64,000 nucleotides of DNA from Hondaea fermentalgiana. Taxonomy: Eukaryota; Sar; Bigyra; Thraustochytrida; Thraustochytriidae. A program made the position numbers and the translations under genes. The notes under the pieces were generated by a model, which saw only the letters and a list, made by a program, of their open reading frames with translations, did not search any database and was not told where the DNA came from. The first letter of the stretch is position 1. The number at the start of each line of letters is the position of its first letter. The stretch spans positions 104,168-168,167 of the forward strand of contig NPFB01000019.1 in assembly GCA_014084085.1 (NCBI GenBank). The letters are read 5' to 3'. Shown piece by piece: positions 19,100 to 29,694 of the stretch.

Positions 19100-19442
19100 C
19101 CCGGTCGATGCGGAACTGACGGATGATGCCTGTCTGCTGCCGCCTGAGAAAGCACGGGCGGCGGCGCTAACAATAAACAGTAAGGAGGGGAAGGGAAAAG
19201 AAGAAAGGGAGAAGGAAGGGAAGAAGAAGCAGGGAAACAGAGAACAGAAGACTGACTGTCGCTCTTGCGCAGCGGGCGGTTTGCTGTTTGCTTTTCGCAG
19301 AGTCTTCCGGCTGGCTGGCTGGCTGGCTGGTGGTTGAGCGAGCGTTGCTACTTGGGAACTGAGGTGGACGCGCGAGCAATGCGAATGGGATGCGTCGCGG
19401 TGCATGCGATGCGGTGCGGTGAGGACTTGGAGTAAGCCAGCC

Positions 19443-19507
19443 AGGAAAAAGGAAAGAAAGAAAAAAAGAAAAGAAAGAAAAGAAAAGAAAAAAGAAAGAA
19501 AAGAAAG
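19443..19507. repeat. polypurine (GAAA)n tract
   Basis: About 65 nt of only A and G on the plus strand in GAAA/GAAAA units. Confidence 0.85.
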
Positions 19508-19790
19508 TTTGAAGGAGTGAAAGAAAATGAAAAAAGAACGAAAGAACGAATGACCCAGAATGAATCATTAGGCCTATCATGATGGATGGATGAATGAATG
19601 AATGACTGATTCGGCAAGAGCCAAGAGAGAAAGTCGCGATGCGCCTGTGCGATGCGCAAGCGGCCTGATGATGCAAGGCACAGACGATCGGATGCGATCG
19701 ATGCTTGGTTGGGATCTTGTCTTTCCTCGCAGCCGAGACTGGCCGCGCTCTTTGGTAGGATCTTCAAGCCACACGCTGCGGCTGGCGAAC

Positions 19791-19834
19791 GGCTTGACTT
19801 TGGCTTGGCTTGGCTTGGTTTGGCTTGGCTTGGC
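19791..19834. repeat. (TTGGC)n pentanucleotide tract
   Basis: Eight or so TTGGC units with single-base variants; a longer copy of the same repeat lies at 21131. Confidence 0.85.
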
Positions 19835-19912
19835 CTGCCAGCTGGTCTGGCCTGGCGCTGCGTGGCTTGCATTAGGCACGAGAGAAAGCAACCAACCATC
19901 TTGGGCGGCGGG

Positions 19913-19938
19913 CGTGCGTGCGTGCGTGCGTGCGTGCG
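19913..19938. repeat. (GTGC)n microsatellite
   Basis: About six GTGC units; the same repeat recurs at 47422 and 52933. Confidence 0.8.
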
Positions 19939-20473
19939 CACCCGCGTGCCTGCAACATGTGCGAAGTGCAGCGATGCAGTAAGAGGTGAGAACGAAGGAC
20001 GATGCCAGAGGAAGCGGGAAATGAGGTGCGGCAGCATGGCTTGTAGAAAAGAAGAGGAAAAAGAAAGCACCGCGGGCGCTGGCAGCACAAATGAATAAAC
20101 AAACGAACGGAGAAACGATTGAACGAACGATTGAACAGCCAGATGAACGACCTCCGAGTCGACAAACTTTGAAAGCAACCACCAATCTGGGAGTGATGAA
20201 AACGAGACGCGGGCCCGCGGAAAGCTCGTGCGGGCGTAGAAGCTGGGGGCCACGCGAGCAAGCGAGCGAGCGCGGCTTGCTTTGAACGAACGTGCGGCCA
20301 CTGGCGGGGGACCGACCGCTTGCGTCGCCGACGAGCGAGCCTCGCAGCTTCGGATGTTCGAACCGCCCCGGTCTCTCGCGCGACTCTTCAGGTCTCGACA
20401 AAACTCGACTTGACTCGACTCGACGGGCCGTGACAAGCTAAGGCGAGGCGGGAGCGAGCGAGGAGTCTCGACG

Positions 20474-20545
20474 CGACTCGACTCGGCTCGACTCGGCTCG
20501 GCTGGGCTCGGCTGGGCTCGGCTGGGCTTGGCTCGAGCGACTCGG
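20474..20545. repeat. (CTCGG/CTCGA/CTGGG)n pentanucleotide tract
   Basis: A 5-nt periodic tract of about 70 nt, related in period and sequence to the TTGGC tracts on either side. Confidence 0.8.
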
Positions 20546-20586
20546 CTCGCGGGCGCGTCTCTTGGGCGTGGCACTGGACCCGCGAA

Positions 20587-20739
20587 TTTTTCTCTTTTTC
20601 TTTTTTTTCTTTTTTTCTTTCTTCAAACCATTTTTTCCGTTCAAACTGTTCTTTTCCCTCCTCTTCTCCCCTTTTCTTTTCTTTTCTTTTCCTTTCTTTT
20701 CTTCTTTTTTTTCATTTTCCCTTTTCCTTTTTCTTTTCC
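20587..20739. repeat. polypyrimidine tract
   Basis: About 150 nt almost entirely C and T on the plus strand, with short CAAACC and TTCAAAC interruptions. Roughly mirror-symmetric TTTTC units. Confidence 0.85.
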
Positions 20740-21130
20740 ACACTACACCGCCAAGGTAGCAACACGAAGCGCACTCCCCTCACCCCCTACCTCCCGCGCA
20801 CCAGCCAAGCTCGTTCCCTCGGCGCACGCATGCCTGGCGGGCAGAGGCCGCCCTCCCTCTCTCCCTCTTCCCTCCCTCTCTCCCTCCGCCAGCCAGCCAC
20901 TGCCGCTGGCCGCGAGGAGGTCCGCCGCGCAAAACCGCTCGCTCCCTTGGAGGCTGGCTGGCGGCTGCACCCACGCCTCCCCCTGATTCACTTTTTCTCG
21001 CCCCCCGCTCCTGCTGGATGTCGACAGCCGGGGCGCCGCCGCAACGCAACTGGCAACACAACTCGAAACAGCGCCCAGAAAGAATGCAGTCTCGCTCTCG
21101 TCGCGCTCTGCGCCCAGAGAAACTAAGTCG

Positions 21131-21190
21131 CTTGGCTTGGTTTGGCTTGGCTTGGCTTGACTTGGCTTGGCTTAGCTTGGCTTGGCTTGA
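21131..21190. repeat. (TTGGC)n pentanucleotide tract
   Basis: About twelve consecutive 5-nt units with point variants (TTGAC, TTAGC, TTTGGC). Confidence 0.85.
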
Positions 21191-22020
21191 GTTTCTTTCT
21201 TGTCGTGCCTTGCCGCGGGCGCGGCGAGGTCGGTCTGGCGGGCCTGCCCGGAGTGCACGGGGCCTCGGAAGCGACGGGCGATGGGAGTGCAAGGCGAAAG
21301 GGAATTAGCGAATCGCATGCATTTGTTGAATCCTGCCCTACGAGCTGGTAGGCCCAGGTGCTAAGAATGAATGAATGCCTCGGCTGATGAAAGGACGAAG
21401 AAAGTGGGCCTCGCTCGCTCGCTCGCTCGCGCCCGTGGACCGTGGCAGGCAGCGGCGAGGCCAGCGAGACGGAGTTCGACGCAGGTCGTAGGGATGCCGC
21501 TCCGGGTCTTTTGTACGCGTTTACGTGCATGCTTCCGGCCGGCAGCCGCGTTCGGTTGCTCCTGTGTTTGTTTGTTTGTTTGATTGATTGTTTCCGGCGT
21601 GCTTGGCCATGCGATGGGGAGAAGCCCCGTTCCGCAGCTCGATCGACTACCGAACGGATGCGCGGGGGACAAGGGAGAGCGTACGGGAGCGGGAAGGGAA
21701 TGCCATGAGATAGCCGAACAAGGAGCATACGCGCGAGGCCTCTGGCTGCCTGGCCAGCACGAAGCGACCGCAGCACGCGTCCACCGTCGACCGACTGACC
21801 GCCCAAGCAAGCAAGTAAGCAAGCAAGCAAGCAAGCGACCGACCGACCGACCGACCTACCTGCTGGGCGTGCTGCGCGCACAAGCACTTGCGGATCGACA
21901 GAGGAAGCGGGCTGCTCCAAAGAGCGAGGCTTCACATTGCGACAGAATTCCCGCGCAAGAGGCTCTCAGTCGGCCGGGTGGACTCGCTCGCCCTAAAAAT
22001 GCCTTCCGAGGCGCCGGCGG

Positions 22021-22281
22021 CTGCAGTGGTAAAAAGCTGGCAGCTAGCATCTAGCACAGAAAACATGTTCTGCCAGCAGCAGCTGCCAGCTGCCAGCTGC
22101 AGCTTGCAGTCGCTGCTTGCATTGCTTGCTTACTTGCTTATTCAGCACAGCAGCGGTGGCGAAAGGCCAGGATGTCAGTGAATGAGCGGCAGCGGCTCTT
22201 GCGCGGCCTGTGAACCCCTCCCGAAGCTCTCGCGTCGTCTGCTGCTGCAGCTGGCTGCAGCAGCCAGCAGCTGCAGCTGGC
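22021..22281. repeat. CAGCTG/CTGCAG-rich near-palindromic segment
   Basis: The segment has many overlapping CAGCTG and CTGCAG hexamers in two clusters, 22021-22110 and 22239-22281. The second folds on itself: CTGCAGCTGGCTGCAG is followed by CAGCCAGCAGCTGCAG. Confidence 0.7.
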
Positions 22282-22646
22282 AGACGTGGCCCGTTCATTC
22301 ATTTATCATCATGGTGAATCGAAAGGGGAGCCGTCGACTGACGCCAGGCTCCGTACGACCGTCTCGAGATCTGCTACGTGTCACCTAACCAATCCTCAAT
22401 TTATCGCGCGGCAGCAGCAGCTACAGCTAATGAATGCAGTTGGTTGCAGCAACATCAACCCAAGCGCTGGTGTGGCGCGGACCAGTCGCCGGGGGTTTGC
22501 AGCTGAATGCCGCAGGCTGGGACGCGGCCACAGCCGGTCCTATACATTTGCCTATGTAGCTCCCTAAGACCTCCTGACGGTGCTTCGGGACCTCCTCGTC
22601 GCACGCTGTGGGAGGTGCGCACCACAGCGGAACTGCAGCGGGGTTT

Positions 22647-22707
22647 GAAAAAAAAAAGAAAAAAAAAAAGGAAAGGAAAGGAAAGGAAAGGAAAGAAAAG
22701 GAAAAAG
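22647..22707. repeat. polypurine tract with (GGAAA)n
   Basis: Pure A/G run of about 60 nt: A-rich first, then GGAAA units. Confidence 0.85.
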
Positions 22708-24414
22708 GTCACCTTCATGACATCCTGATCGTAGGGACCATCCTCGAGCGGCACGAGGGCATAGCGCGGCACGGGCGGCATGTGGCGAATGTATGTCGGC
22801 GAGCGCACAGCCTCGCGGCGCTTTCGGTCTCTCCTTGCTCACTCGCTCGCTCGCTTGCTTGCTTTTATCCTCCCTTTCCGAGTCCACAACGAGAAAGGAA
22901 GGAAGGAAGGAAGGAAGAAAAGGAGAAGTCAGGGCACAGCGGAGGCAGCAGCCAAGGTCCGCATCCGTTGCCGATCGATCCGTCGATCCGTCATCGCGCT
23001 TCAATGCCCTTTTTCCAGGCCATGCCGCCGCGCCATTCTCGCCTCGCCCTCTATTTCCTTCCGCTCCGTCATCCCAGTCTAGCCCAAGCACGCAAGCTTC
23101 GCGTTGGAGCGGAGGCGGAGGCGGAGGCGGCGGCGTACGCCGAGGAAGCGCTCCACGGCGGCCGGGCTGCTCTCGCAGCGCGTGCACCTCGTCAGTGTTG
23201 TGTGTGGCACCTGCACTACCCTGGCGCGGCAGCCAGCGTGGCGGCGGCCAGGAGCCGCGGCGGCAGGCCGTACGAGTCGTAGCACGCACGAGGAACCTTG
23301 GCGGGAGCGAGGGAGCCGAAAGAAGAAGAAGAAAAAGAAGAAGAAGAAGGAGAAGGAGATCGAGGACGAGGAGGAGGAGAGCGCGTCGCCAGCCACGCCC
23401 ACCGTCGCGCGGGCCGCGACGAGAGCTTTTTCAAAATCGTACTCAGTTGCGGCCCGACGCACTGCCCGTTCGTCGTCCTCGTCTGTCCCGACGATTAGAA
23501 AAGATTCATGTGATGATGGCATGGATGGATGCATGCATGGATGCTTTGATGAAAATCTGAGACCGACCCTTGCTTTGAATCCGAAAACAGAAACAGAAAC
23601 AGGAACAGACGGCCGGTCCAGACGCAGCAGCAGGTTGCTCGCCTGTCGCCTGCAGCCGTGGCCGCTGCCACAACAACCACCACCCGATGTCGTCATCGCC
23701 GCTGCCGGCAGCGGCTGCGGCTTGGGTGGGCCTCCTCCGGACCTTCCTTCTTCAAGCCTGCCGCGCCGCGCCGCGTAGAGTGTCGTCCTCGCTGCAGCAG
23801 GATCTGGCAGCTTGCGCACAAGGCTTGCGCGTCTTGTCGGGCCTCGCTCGCGCTGTGCAAGTCCAAGTTGTTGAAGATGGAAAAGAAGAAAGAGGTCGAA
23901 GAGCCCGGGCGTGCGTGTCGCCACCGCCGCGTCAGATCCGCCTTCCGGCCGACTCGGATCGCAAAGCAAAGCGAGCTCAGAGAGGCCGCCGCGCCCTCCC
24001 TCCGCGCGGCCGATCATGGCGCGGCACCGATCGATCGAGCGATCGATCGATCCTGGATCGCCGGCTCGGTCGGCGGCGCGATGCGGGCAAAGCGAAGCGC
24101 GCCTCCTGCGACGGCGTGGCAGTGCTGCCAGCCACCATGGCCAGTGGCCGGAGAAGAGGGAAAGAGCGCAGTGAGAAAAGAAGAGCAGCGGCCGCAGGCA
24201 GGATCGAAAGTTGGGACGTGCGCCCGCATCCGCGAATTCATGGCCGCGGCGGCACGGCATCCGCGAATTATTTGGGCCCCTTTTCCGTGCTTTTCAAAGC
24301 CGCATAGGGCGCTTTTACGGCGGGCCTTGGAGACAAGGGGAAAGAAAAGGAGAAAAAAAGAACAGCCAGCCAGATGAAAGAAAAAGAAAAAAAGAAAAAA
24401 TTGCTTTGAACTCC

Positions 24415-24470
24415 GAATTTGGATTCGAATTTGAATTTGAATTCTTTCAATTTGAATTTGAATTTGAATG
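24415..24470. repeat. (AATTTG)n hexanucleotide tract
   Basis: Two blocks of AATTTG units separated by AATTCTTTC, in otherwise GC-rich surroundings. Confidence 0.85.
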
Positions 24471-25488
24471 ATTGATCGCTGTGGAAATGAAAGAAAGGGC
24501 GTTCTGTTCGGAAATTACGATGCCTTGATCGTCCGTGGGGTTGAAAAGCTGCGCAGCCGCGCGAGGATAAGAACTCCAAGAAGCGCTGCTTTCGCTGTCG
24601 TCGGGCGCGCTCGGAGTGCGCAGGCTGCTGTGCTGGTGCAGAAGACGCTCCGCACGCCCGCGAGGACGAGGAGGAGGGGGGGGTGGCCGCCGAATGCTCG
24701 AACGGCGAACGGACGCACGGGTGGCGGGATGCTTGCTACATGCTGCTGCAGCTGGCTGCTGCAGCGCTGTTTGCGACCACGGTGCTGCAGGGCTCTTATC
24801 TGACGCGATACTGACGCGATACCGACGCGTCCATCGCACCCGCGAGCGCAGAACTCCGGACTTTCAGCGCCAGAACCGGCGCAACTCACATTGCGAGGAG
24901 TTCTCCGCCGCGGCGGGCGGGGGAAAGAGAGAGAGAGAGCGAGCGAGCGAGGGAGGGAGAGAGGGGCCGACATGAGAGCGAGCCGAGGCGATCCAAGTCG
25001 AGCCGAGTGTCGGGATGGGAATGTAGTTTCAAGAGAAGCACATGTGAACGCTAATGGCACAAAGATAGATAGTAGACGAATGAGGTAAGAAGGCGCGGAG
25101 ACAAGTCATGCGTAATGTAGCAGAGCGAGGACCGTCAAACCTAACCGAATATGGACTGACTTTGAGATGGTAGGAGCAGTATAGAGCTTCGTGAATGCCA
25201 GAGACGCCTTTTTAGACTGAATAGTCTGAAAATAAAAGAAGAAAGACGGCATCGTCTCCAAGGCCGCTTCGATGCATCCCCTTTGCAAAAAAATAGAATT
25301 GAAAAAAGGGTTCCTGTCTTGCATAGTCTCAAATGCACGTTGTGCGAATCTGGAACGCCACGCAAGGCGGGGAGCAAGCGTATGAATGTGTCGAGTGAGC
25401 GCAAATGGCTAAAATCTTTCCCTTCTTTGTTTTTTTTATAAAAGTAAAATGTCAAGACAGTGCGCGGGCAATACAATGAGCAACACGT

Positions 25489-25626
25489 AAAGGAGATTGA
25501 GTGATTCCACTTCGCGTGATTAATTCCACTTTGCTTACACGATTCCTCTTCGCTCTGTTCCACGACGTTTTATGACACAATGCTGAGCTTGATTAAAGGA
25601 GGTTGATTGATTCCACTTCGCTTGAT
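25489..25626. repeat. 32-nt direct repeat at the NUFIP1-like 3' end
   Basis: Copies at 25489-25520 and 25595-25626 differ at 3 of 32 positions (AAAGGAG.TTGA.TGATTCCACTTCGC). Shorter related pieces lie at about 25518 and 25541. The second copy ends 4 nt before the stop codon of the minus-strand gene, so both copies should be in its 3' untranslated region. Confidence 0.8.
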
Positions 25627-25630
25627 GGAA

Positions 25631-26991
25631 TTATTGAGACGCGTTCGTTGCCGTTGCCGCGCGTTGAAGCACATGATGGATACAGTGAAGAATGACGGCG
25701 CGCTCCTTGGCAATGTCGGCACGCAGGAGTTTGCGAAGAATGGAATCATGTCCGCCTGGGCGCGCAGTTGCGCGGAGAAACTGCTGCTTTTCGGCGCGCT
25801 TCCGCCGGGCAATAAGAGTCTCCGTGCGCTGAGCGGGATCGTGCGAAAAACGACACTTGGCGACTTTGCACTCTCCGCTGAGCAAGAAACGATTGCACAC
25901 CCGCTGCTTGTGATGCTTCGGTTTAACCTCATTTTGCTGCCGAGACTCCTTTTGCAACGGGGCCGCACTTTCGTCCTTGCGGCTTTGCCGCAAAGTTTCA
26001 TCCTCCGGCGTCCCTTCTTCCATCAAAGGGGCAGCAGGCGCAGCCTTTTCAGTCGTTGCAGCAGCTTCTTCCTTACGAGCGATGTTGGCTTGCGTCGGAT
26101 AATTTTTGCGTCTTTCGGCGCGCCAGCGAGCAATCTCTTCCGGAGACGTCCCGAGACGGTGTGCTGCGAGGTATTTGGGGTGCAGGTCGGCAAAAACATC
26201 CTTGTCTTGTTTCTTGCGTCGCTTGTTTGGACGCCCCGATGCAGCCTCGCGCTTTGTCTTTGAATCGGCCTTTCCTCGTTCCTCATTCGCCAAAGGTTGC
26301 GCATCTGATTGTAAAGGGGATTCCACTTGAGACTTCCTTTCGCTTTGCGTCTTGCCCTTTGCGTCAGACATTGCCGTCGCCACATCGCCTTGTTTCAACG
26401 TAGTCGCGTCTTGATCAACAGTGGAATTCTGCTCTGCTTTCTCTGCAGTTGCGTCTGCTTGGCCGGAATCGCCTTCTTCTCCTCCCGGATGATGCGCATT
26501 GCGTCGTCCTCGCCGTCGTCGATTAGGTCTTTTTCTTTTTCTGGACCCAGACCCTGTGGATCCTGCAATTGCGGGACCGTTTTGCCCCTCTGATAGTTCT
26601 TTTCGTTCTTGCGTCGTCTGCACATGCTGCTGTTGCTTCTGTTGTTGATGATGCTGATGTTTTGGTTGTTGTTGCTTTTGTGCTTGCTTTTGGTGTTGTT
26701 TTTGTTGCTGCTTCTGCTGTTGATGTTGCTGTTGTTGCTGCTGTTGGAGGAGGTGGTGGTGGTGATGCTGGTAGGGCTGTTGCTGATGCTGATGCTGATG
26801 CTGATGTTGATGCTGATGGTATGCTTGCTGCTGATGCTGTCCGTGAAAGTAATTAGGCTGGTGATGAGGTTGCATGTACTGCATCATGGCCTGTTGCGGC
26901 TGTTGTTGCTGAGCATACTGTTGGTTATAGTACTGATGATGAAGGTGCGCGCCCTGCGCAAGTTGCTGATGTTGATGGGACGGCGCTTGTG

Positions 26992-27038
<47 letters not shown>

Positions 27039-27100
27039 GACTGCTGCGGCTGCTGGCTCGCGCCAGTGTGCCAGTACGGCTGCTGCCATGGCTGGTACAT
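25631..27100 (-). CDS. NUFIP1: NUFIP1-like CCCH zinc-finger protein, snoRNP assembly
   Basis: 489 residues from ATG 27100. The N-terminal third is Gln/His-rich (polyQ, then QHQHQH runs). A basic stretch with RKRKRPNRRRRGRR at about residues 200-215 is a likely nuclear signal. The family motif lies at about residues 305-345: KYLAAHRLGTSPEEIARWRA followed by ERRKNYPTQANI, matching the NUFIP1/Rsa1 conserved box. A C-x7-C-x5-C-x3-H zinc finger, VCNRFLLSGECKVAKCRFSH, is at about 400-425. The C-terminus, ILRKLLRADIAKERAVILHC, matches the tail found in CCCH members of the family. Family members bridge box C/D snoRNP proteins and the R2TP/HSP90 machinery in the nucleus. The start is 505 nt from the divergent membrane-protein gene. 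Confidence 0.8.
26640..27048 (-). repeat. CAG/CAA/CAT (Gln/His) coding repeats
   Basis: On the plus strand nearly continuous CTG/TTG/ATG triplets encode Gln- and His-rich low complexity, including 18 or so CTG in a row near 26992-27045. Confidence 0.85.
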
Positions 27101-27605
27101 GGTTCTCTCGCTCGCGCGTGGCCCGGGCCCCCGCGTCCACCGACTCGACTCACGTCCCGTCCCGCCCGTCGCGTCGCGTCGCGTCCACCAGATGGACTCG
27201 GAGACTCGCGTCGATTCGATCGAAACTGACGCGCAGACAGGCCACGCAGACCGCAGACAGACGCGGGCGCGCGAGACGTCTTGCTCTGCGCCACGCTGCT
27301 CCGCTCCGCCCCGCCACCTCGGGGCGCGCGGCGACCAGAGCCGGGGCTGAGGACTCGACTGCGACTTGCTCGGGGTCTGGAGTGACTAACCTCGGGAGCC
27401 ACTCGAGAGCCTCTTTTCCTTGCCTTACTTTGTTTGATTTGATTTTGGCCCTTGCTTTTCGAGGTTGCTTCTCGGCCGTCGCAATACGACTCCGCTCAGA
27501 AACTCGAGCCCAGGCACGCGAGACGCTCGACGCGAGAGACTCGGTCGCGAAGGCAGCAGCCGAGCAGCGGCGGCGTAGCGAGCGGCGGCGTCGAACGCGA
27601 GGACC
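27101..27605. other. divergent upstream region
   Basis: 505 nt between NUFIP1-like (minus) and the polytopic membrane protein (plus). GC-rich with many CGTC/GTCGCG units. No gene is seen. Confidence 0.6.
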
Positions 27606-28715
27606 ATGACGTGGGCCCAGGTCGACGCGGACTCCGCGCCGGTGCTGGCGTACTTTGCCGTGCTCGGGGCCAGTATCCTGCTGGTGCTCATCACCTGGGC
27701 TCCGCTTCACGGGGGCGGCCAAGGCCCGAAGCGCTTCGTGACCCTGGCGCTCCCCTTCGCGGCGACAGCGCTTATCGTGTGCTGGAGCGAGATCTTCGCC
27801 TTCATGAGCGAGGTCTCCAAGGAAAAGGGCTGCGGACCCGGTGAGTCGCCGCTCGAGCTCTTGCACTGCAATACGCCCGCCTGGCAAGAATTTGACGTCT
27901 TTGTCCAGGCCTATGTCGACGTCACAAAGACAGCCGTTGGATGGGCTGCTTCTTCGCAGCTTCTCATGTTTGTGCTCTCAGGATGCACCTTTTTGCATCT
28001 CGAGTGTGCGAGACTCGGTGTGCCTGGCTACCTCTCGCTCGCCTATGTGCTCGTGGGCTTTCTCGGTGCAATCAGTCTCTCTTTTCCTCTGCTTTTTGGC
28101 CATCTCTTTGTACTTGCTAACCGCAGAGCCAGCGAGACGGCAGCACCGCTCGTCCCCAAGACCACTGGAACGCTCGTGTTCTGCAATCTCGTTGCAATGA
28201 TCTCGGTCTTGGTGCTTCCCCACACGTACGAGTCCCATCGCCAGACTTACTACACGTGGGCGCTCATGATTGTGCACGTCATTCTCATGGCGCCCTGCTT
28301 CGTTGGCCGACCTACGACGATCCCGGCCACGCACAAGGACGCGTCCCGCTACCGCCTCCTCACAATAGTTTTGTACACCTTTCTGGCCGGCGCCAGTATG
28401 GTTGCACACATTCACAACAATCTGCGAGTCTCTCTCGCCTTCATGTCAGCGCGCCCGGACGCAAGTTTTGTTGACCTTTTGCGATACATTTACCTTGATC
28501 CATTTCTGCAGTCCTTTTGCCAATGCTCCATTTCCTTTGACGTCGTCTTTACCAGCATTGCTGCTGCTGCCTACATGATTAGCACGTCCTTTTGGCGTGG
28601 TCTTCTACTCGGCGCACTCGTGCCTGTCTTGGGCATTGCCGTCACCTTTCCCCTTTTTCTGGCCCTTCAGCTCGTCGATGAAACCGTTCGTTCGACGCGG
28701 CTTCACCAAGACTAA
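27606..28715 (+). CDS. polytopic membrane protein, about 9 transmembrane segments, function unknown
   Basis: 369 residues from ATG 27606. Hydrophobic segments are visible at about residues 14-33, 44-66, 98-121, 136-163, 188-207, 219-237, 252-273, 315-334 and 338-362. A short Cys-containing loop (GCGPGESPLELLHCN) lies between the second and third segments and may be disulphide-bonded outside or in the lumen. An acidic residue sits next to the eighth segment (ISFDVVFTSIAAA), and the third contains CTFLHLEC. No signal peptide beyond the first segment. I do not recognise the family. Loss of any known transporter signature makes a specific role unsupportable. The stop is followed by the lower-GC remnant region. 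Confidence 0.75.
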   Translation: MTWAQVDADSAPVLAYFAVLGASILLVLITWAPLHGGGQGPKRFVTLALPFAATALIVCWSEIFAFMSEVSKEKGCGPGESPLELLHCNTPAWQEFDVFVQAYVDVTKTAVGWAASSQLLMFVLSGCTFLHLECARLGVPGYLSLAYVLVGFLGAISLSFPLLFGHLFVLANRRASETAAPLVPKTTGTLVFCNLVAMISVLVLPHTYESHRQTYYTWALMIVHVILMAPCFVGRPTTIPATHKDASRYRLLTIVLYTFLAGASMVAHIHNNLRVSLAFMSARPDASFVDLLRYIYLDPFLQSFCQCSISFDVVFTSIAAAAYMISTSFWRGLLLGALVPVLGIAVTFPLFLALQLVDETVRSTRLHQD

Positions 28716-29034
28716 AGATATTCCCGCTTCAAGATTTTCGCTCGTATGCTCGCAGATGTCTTTTCATATGTAGTCCCCGTACGTTTTTGCGACATACCTT
28801 TCCTCCTTCAACAGCAACAACACTACTTTGCTCGACATGCTGCCTCCTTCACTTCTGTTCTGGTTTTGATTTTCTTTTCCTTTTCGAAAGGGCTGGGTAG
28901 GTGGGTTGGCTAGGAGAGAGGATACGCTCCTTCCTCAGGCCTGTTTTAGTCTTTGCCAAGCCTCCTCTATCTCTCCACGGCCTCGATGAGCTTTGCCTTT
29001 ATCCCGGTCTCGCCCTTTGCATAATTGAATCAAG

Positions 29035-29187
29035 TTTTGAGTTGGACTTTTACAAAGCTATTTTGAGCTGGGATGTTTTGGTACAAATCTGCTTTGAGCT
29101 TGGACTCCATACAAAACTGCTTCGACTTAATATTTTCACAATGTTGTTCTGAATTGAACTTTACACATCGCTCTTTCGAGCTGGGAT
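29035..29187. repeat. degenerate tandem repeat, six units of 26-31 nt
   Basis: A TTTTGAGCTGGGA-like core recurs at 29035, 29061, 29092, 29120, 29147 and 29174, each usually followed by a TTTACA/CATACA-type element. In one frame the first units read SFELDFYK and CFELGLHTK. Confidence 0.65.
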
Positions 29188-29694
29188 ACTTGTGTTTTCA
29201 AACGAAAATGAATGTAGGCCGGCCCAAGTGCTTCAAACATCGCATTTCACGAATCAAGTACCAAGCGGCTGCCCGGGGCCGGCAGAGACGGCTCGTCGCT
29301 TTGTTTTCGCGCACCTCAGTGCATGTGTTGAAGCCTATTTTCCATGACGTCACTGGCTTGTCAGTGGATGAGGAGAAGTTGGCAACAACAAAGAGAAGAC
29401 AAAAGACTCGCACGTCCCGGCTGTGGTTCACCATCCTGCAGACTTGCAATCGTTCCGCCGGGACGGCGGAGCGGCGATGACTGCGCGACCATGCTGGAGC
29501 CACCCCCTTTCGGCGTGCATGCAATCGACTGGCACGCGCCGACGCACCTCGTGCGTGGTCCCCCACCACCCTCCTGCAGATTCCAGCGCGCGTAGGCTCT
29601 CCTCAAGCTCACAAGTTCTTGTAAGCTCTCGCTGGCTGCTGCTGCGCGGAGCCGAAGCAAATCAGCAACTTGACCTCGCGCGACGCCGAGCGCT

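Larger units (their letters stand above)
17431..25630. other. 8.2-kb simple-repeat-rich region without a supported gene
   Basis: No frame here shows a domain, a plausible conserved core or normal residue composition. Overlapping long frames on all strands consist of Ala/Arg/Ser/Pro low complexity, as expected from GC-rich repeats. The region holds pentanucleotide (TTGGC/CTCGG) tracts, tetranucleotide tracts (ATCG, GTGC, CCGA, AAGC), long polypurine and polypyrimidine tracts, (AATTTG)n, and CAGCTG-rich near-palindromes. It may include the upstream region of the GK-repeat gene (about 17.4-18.5 kb) and the 3' region of the NUFIP1-like gene (25.0-25.6 kb). A non-coding RNA or an intron-rich gene cannot be excluded. 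Confidence 0.6.

Noticed and set aside
19913..19938. Possible CRISPR-like or telomeric repeat
   Set aside because: Short contiguous tetranucleotide tracts without spacers; no TTAGGG-type array anywhere in the window.
23079..24260. Minus-strand frame of about 390 codons in the gene-free block
   Set aside because: Low-complexity Arg/Ser/Pro with a CTT-encoded Phe run, overlapped by equally long frames on the other strand; no coding signature.
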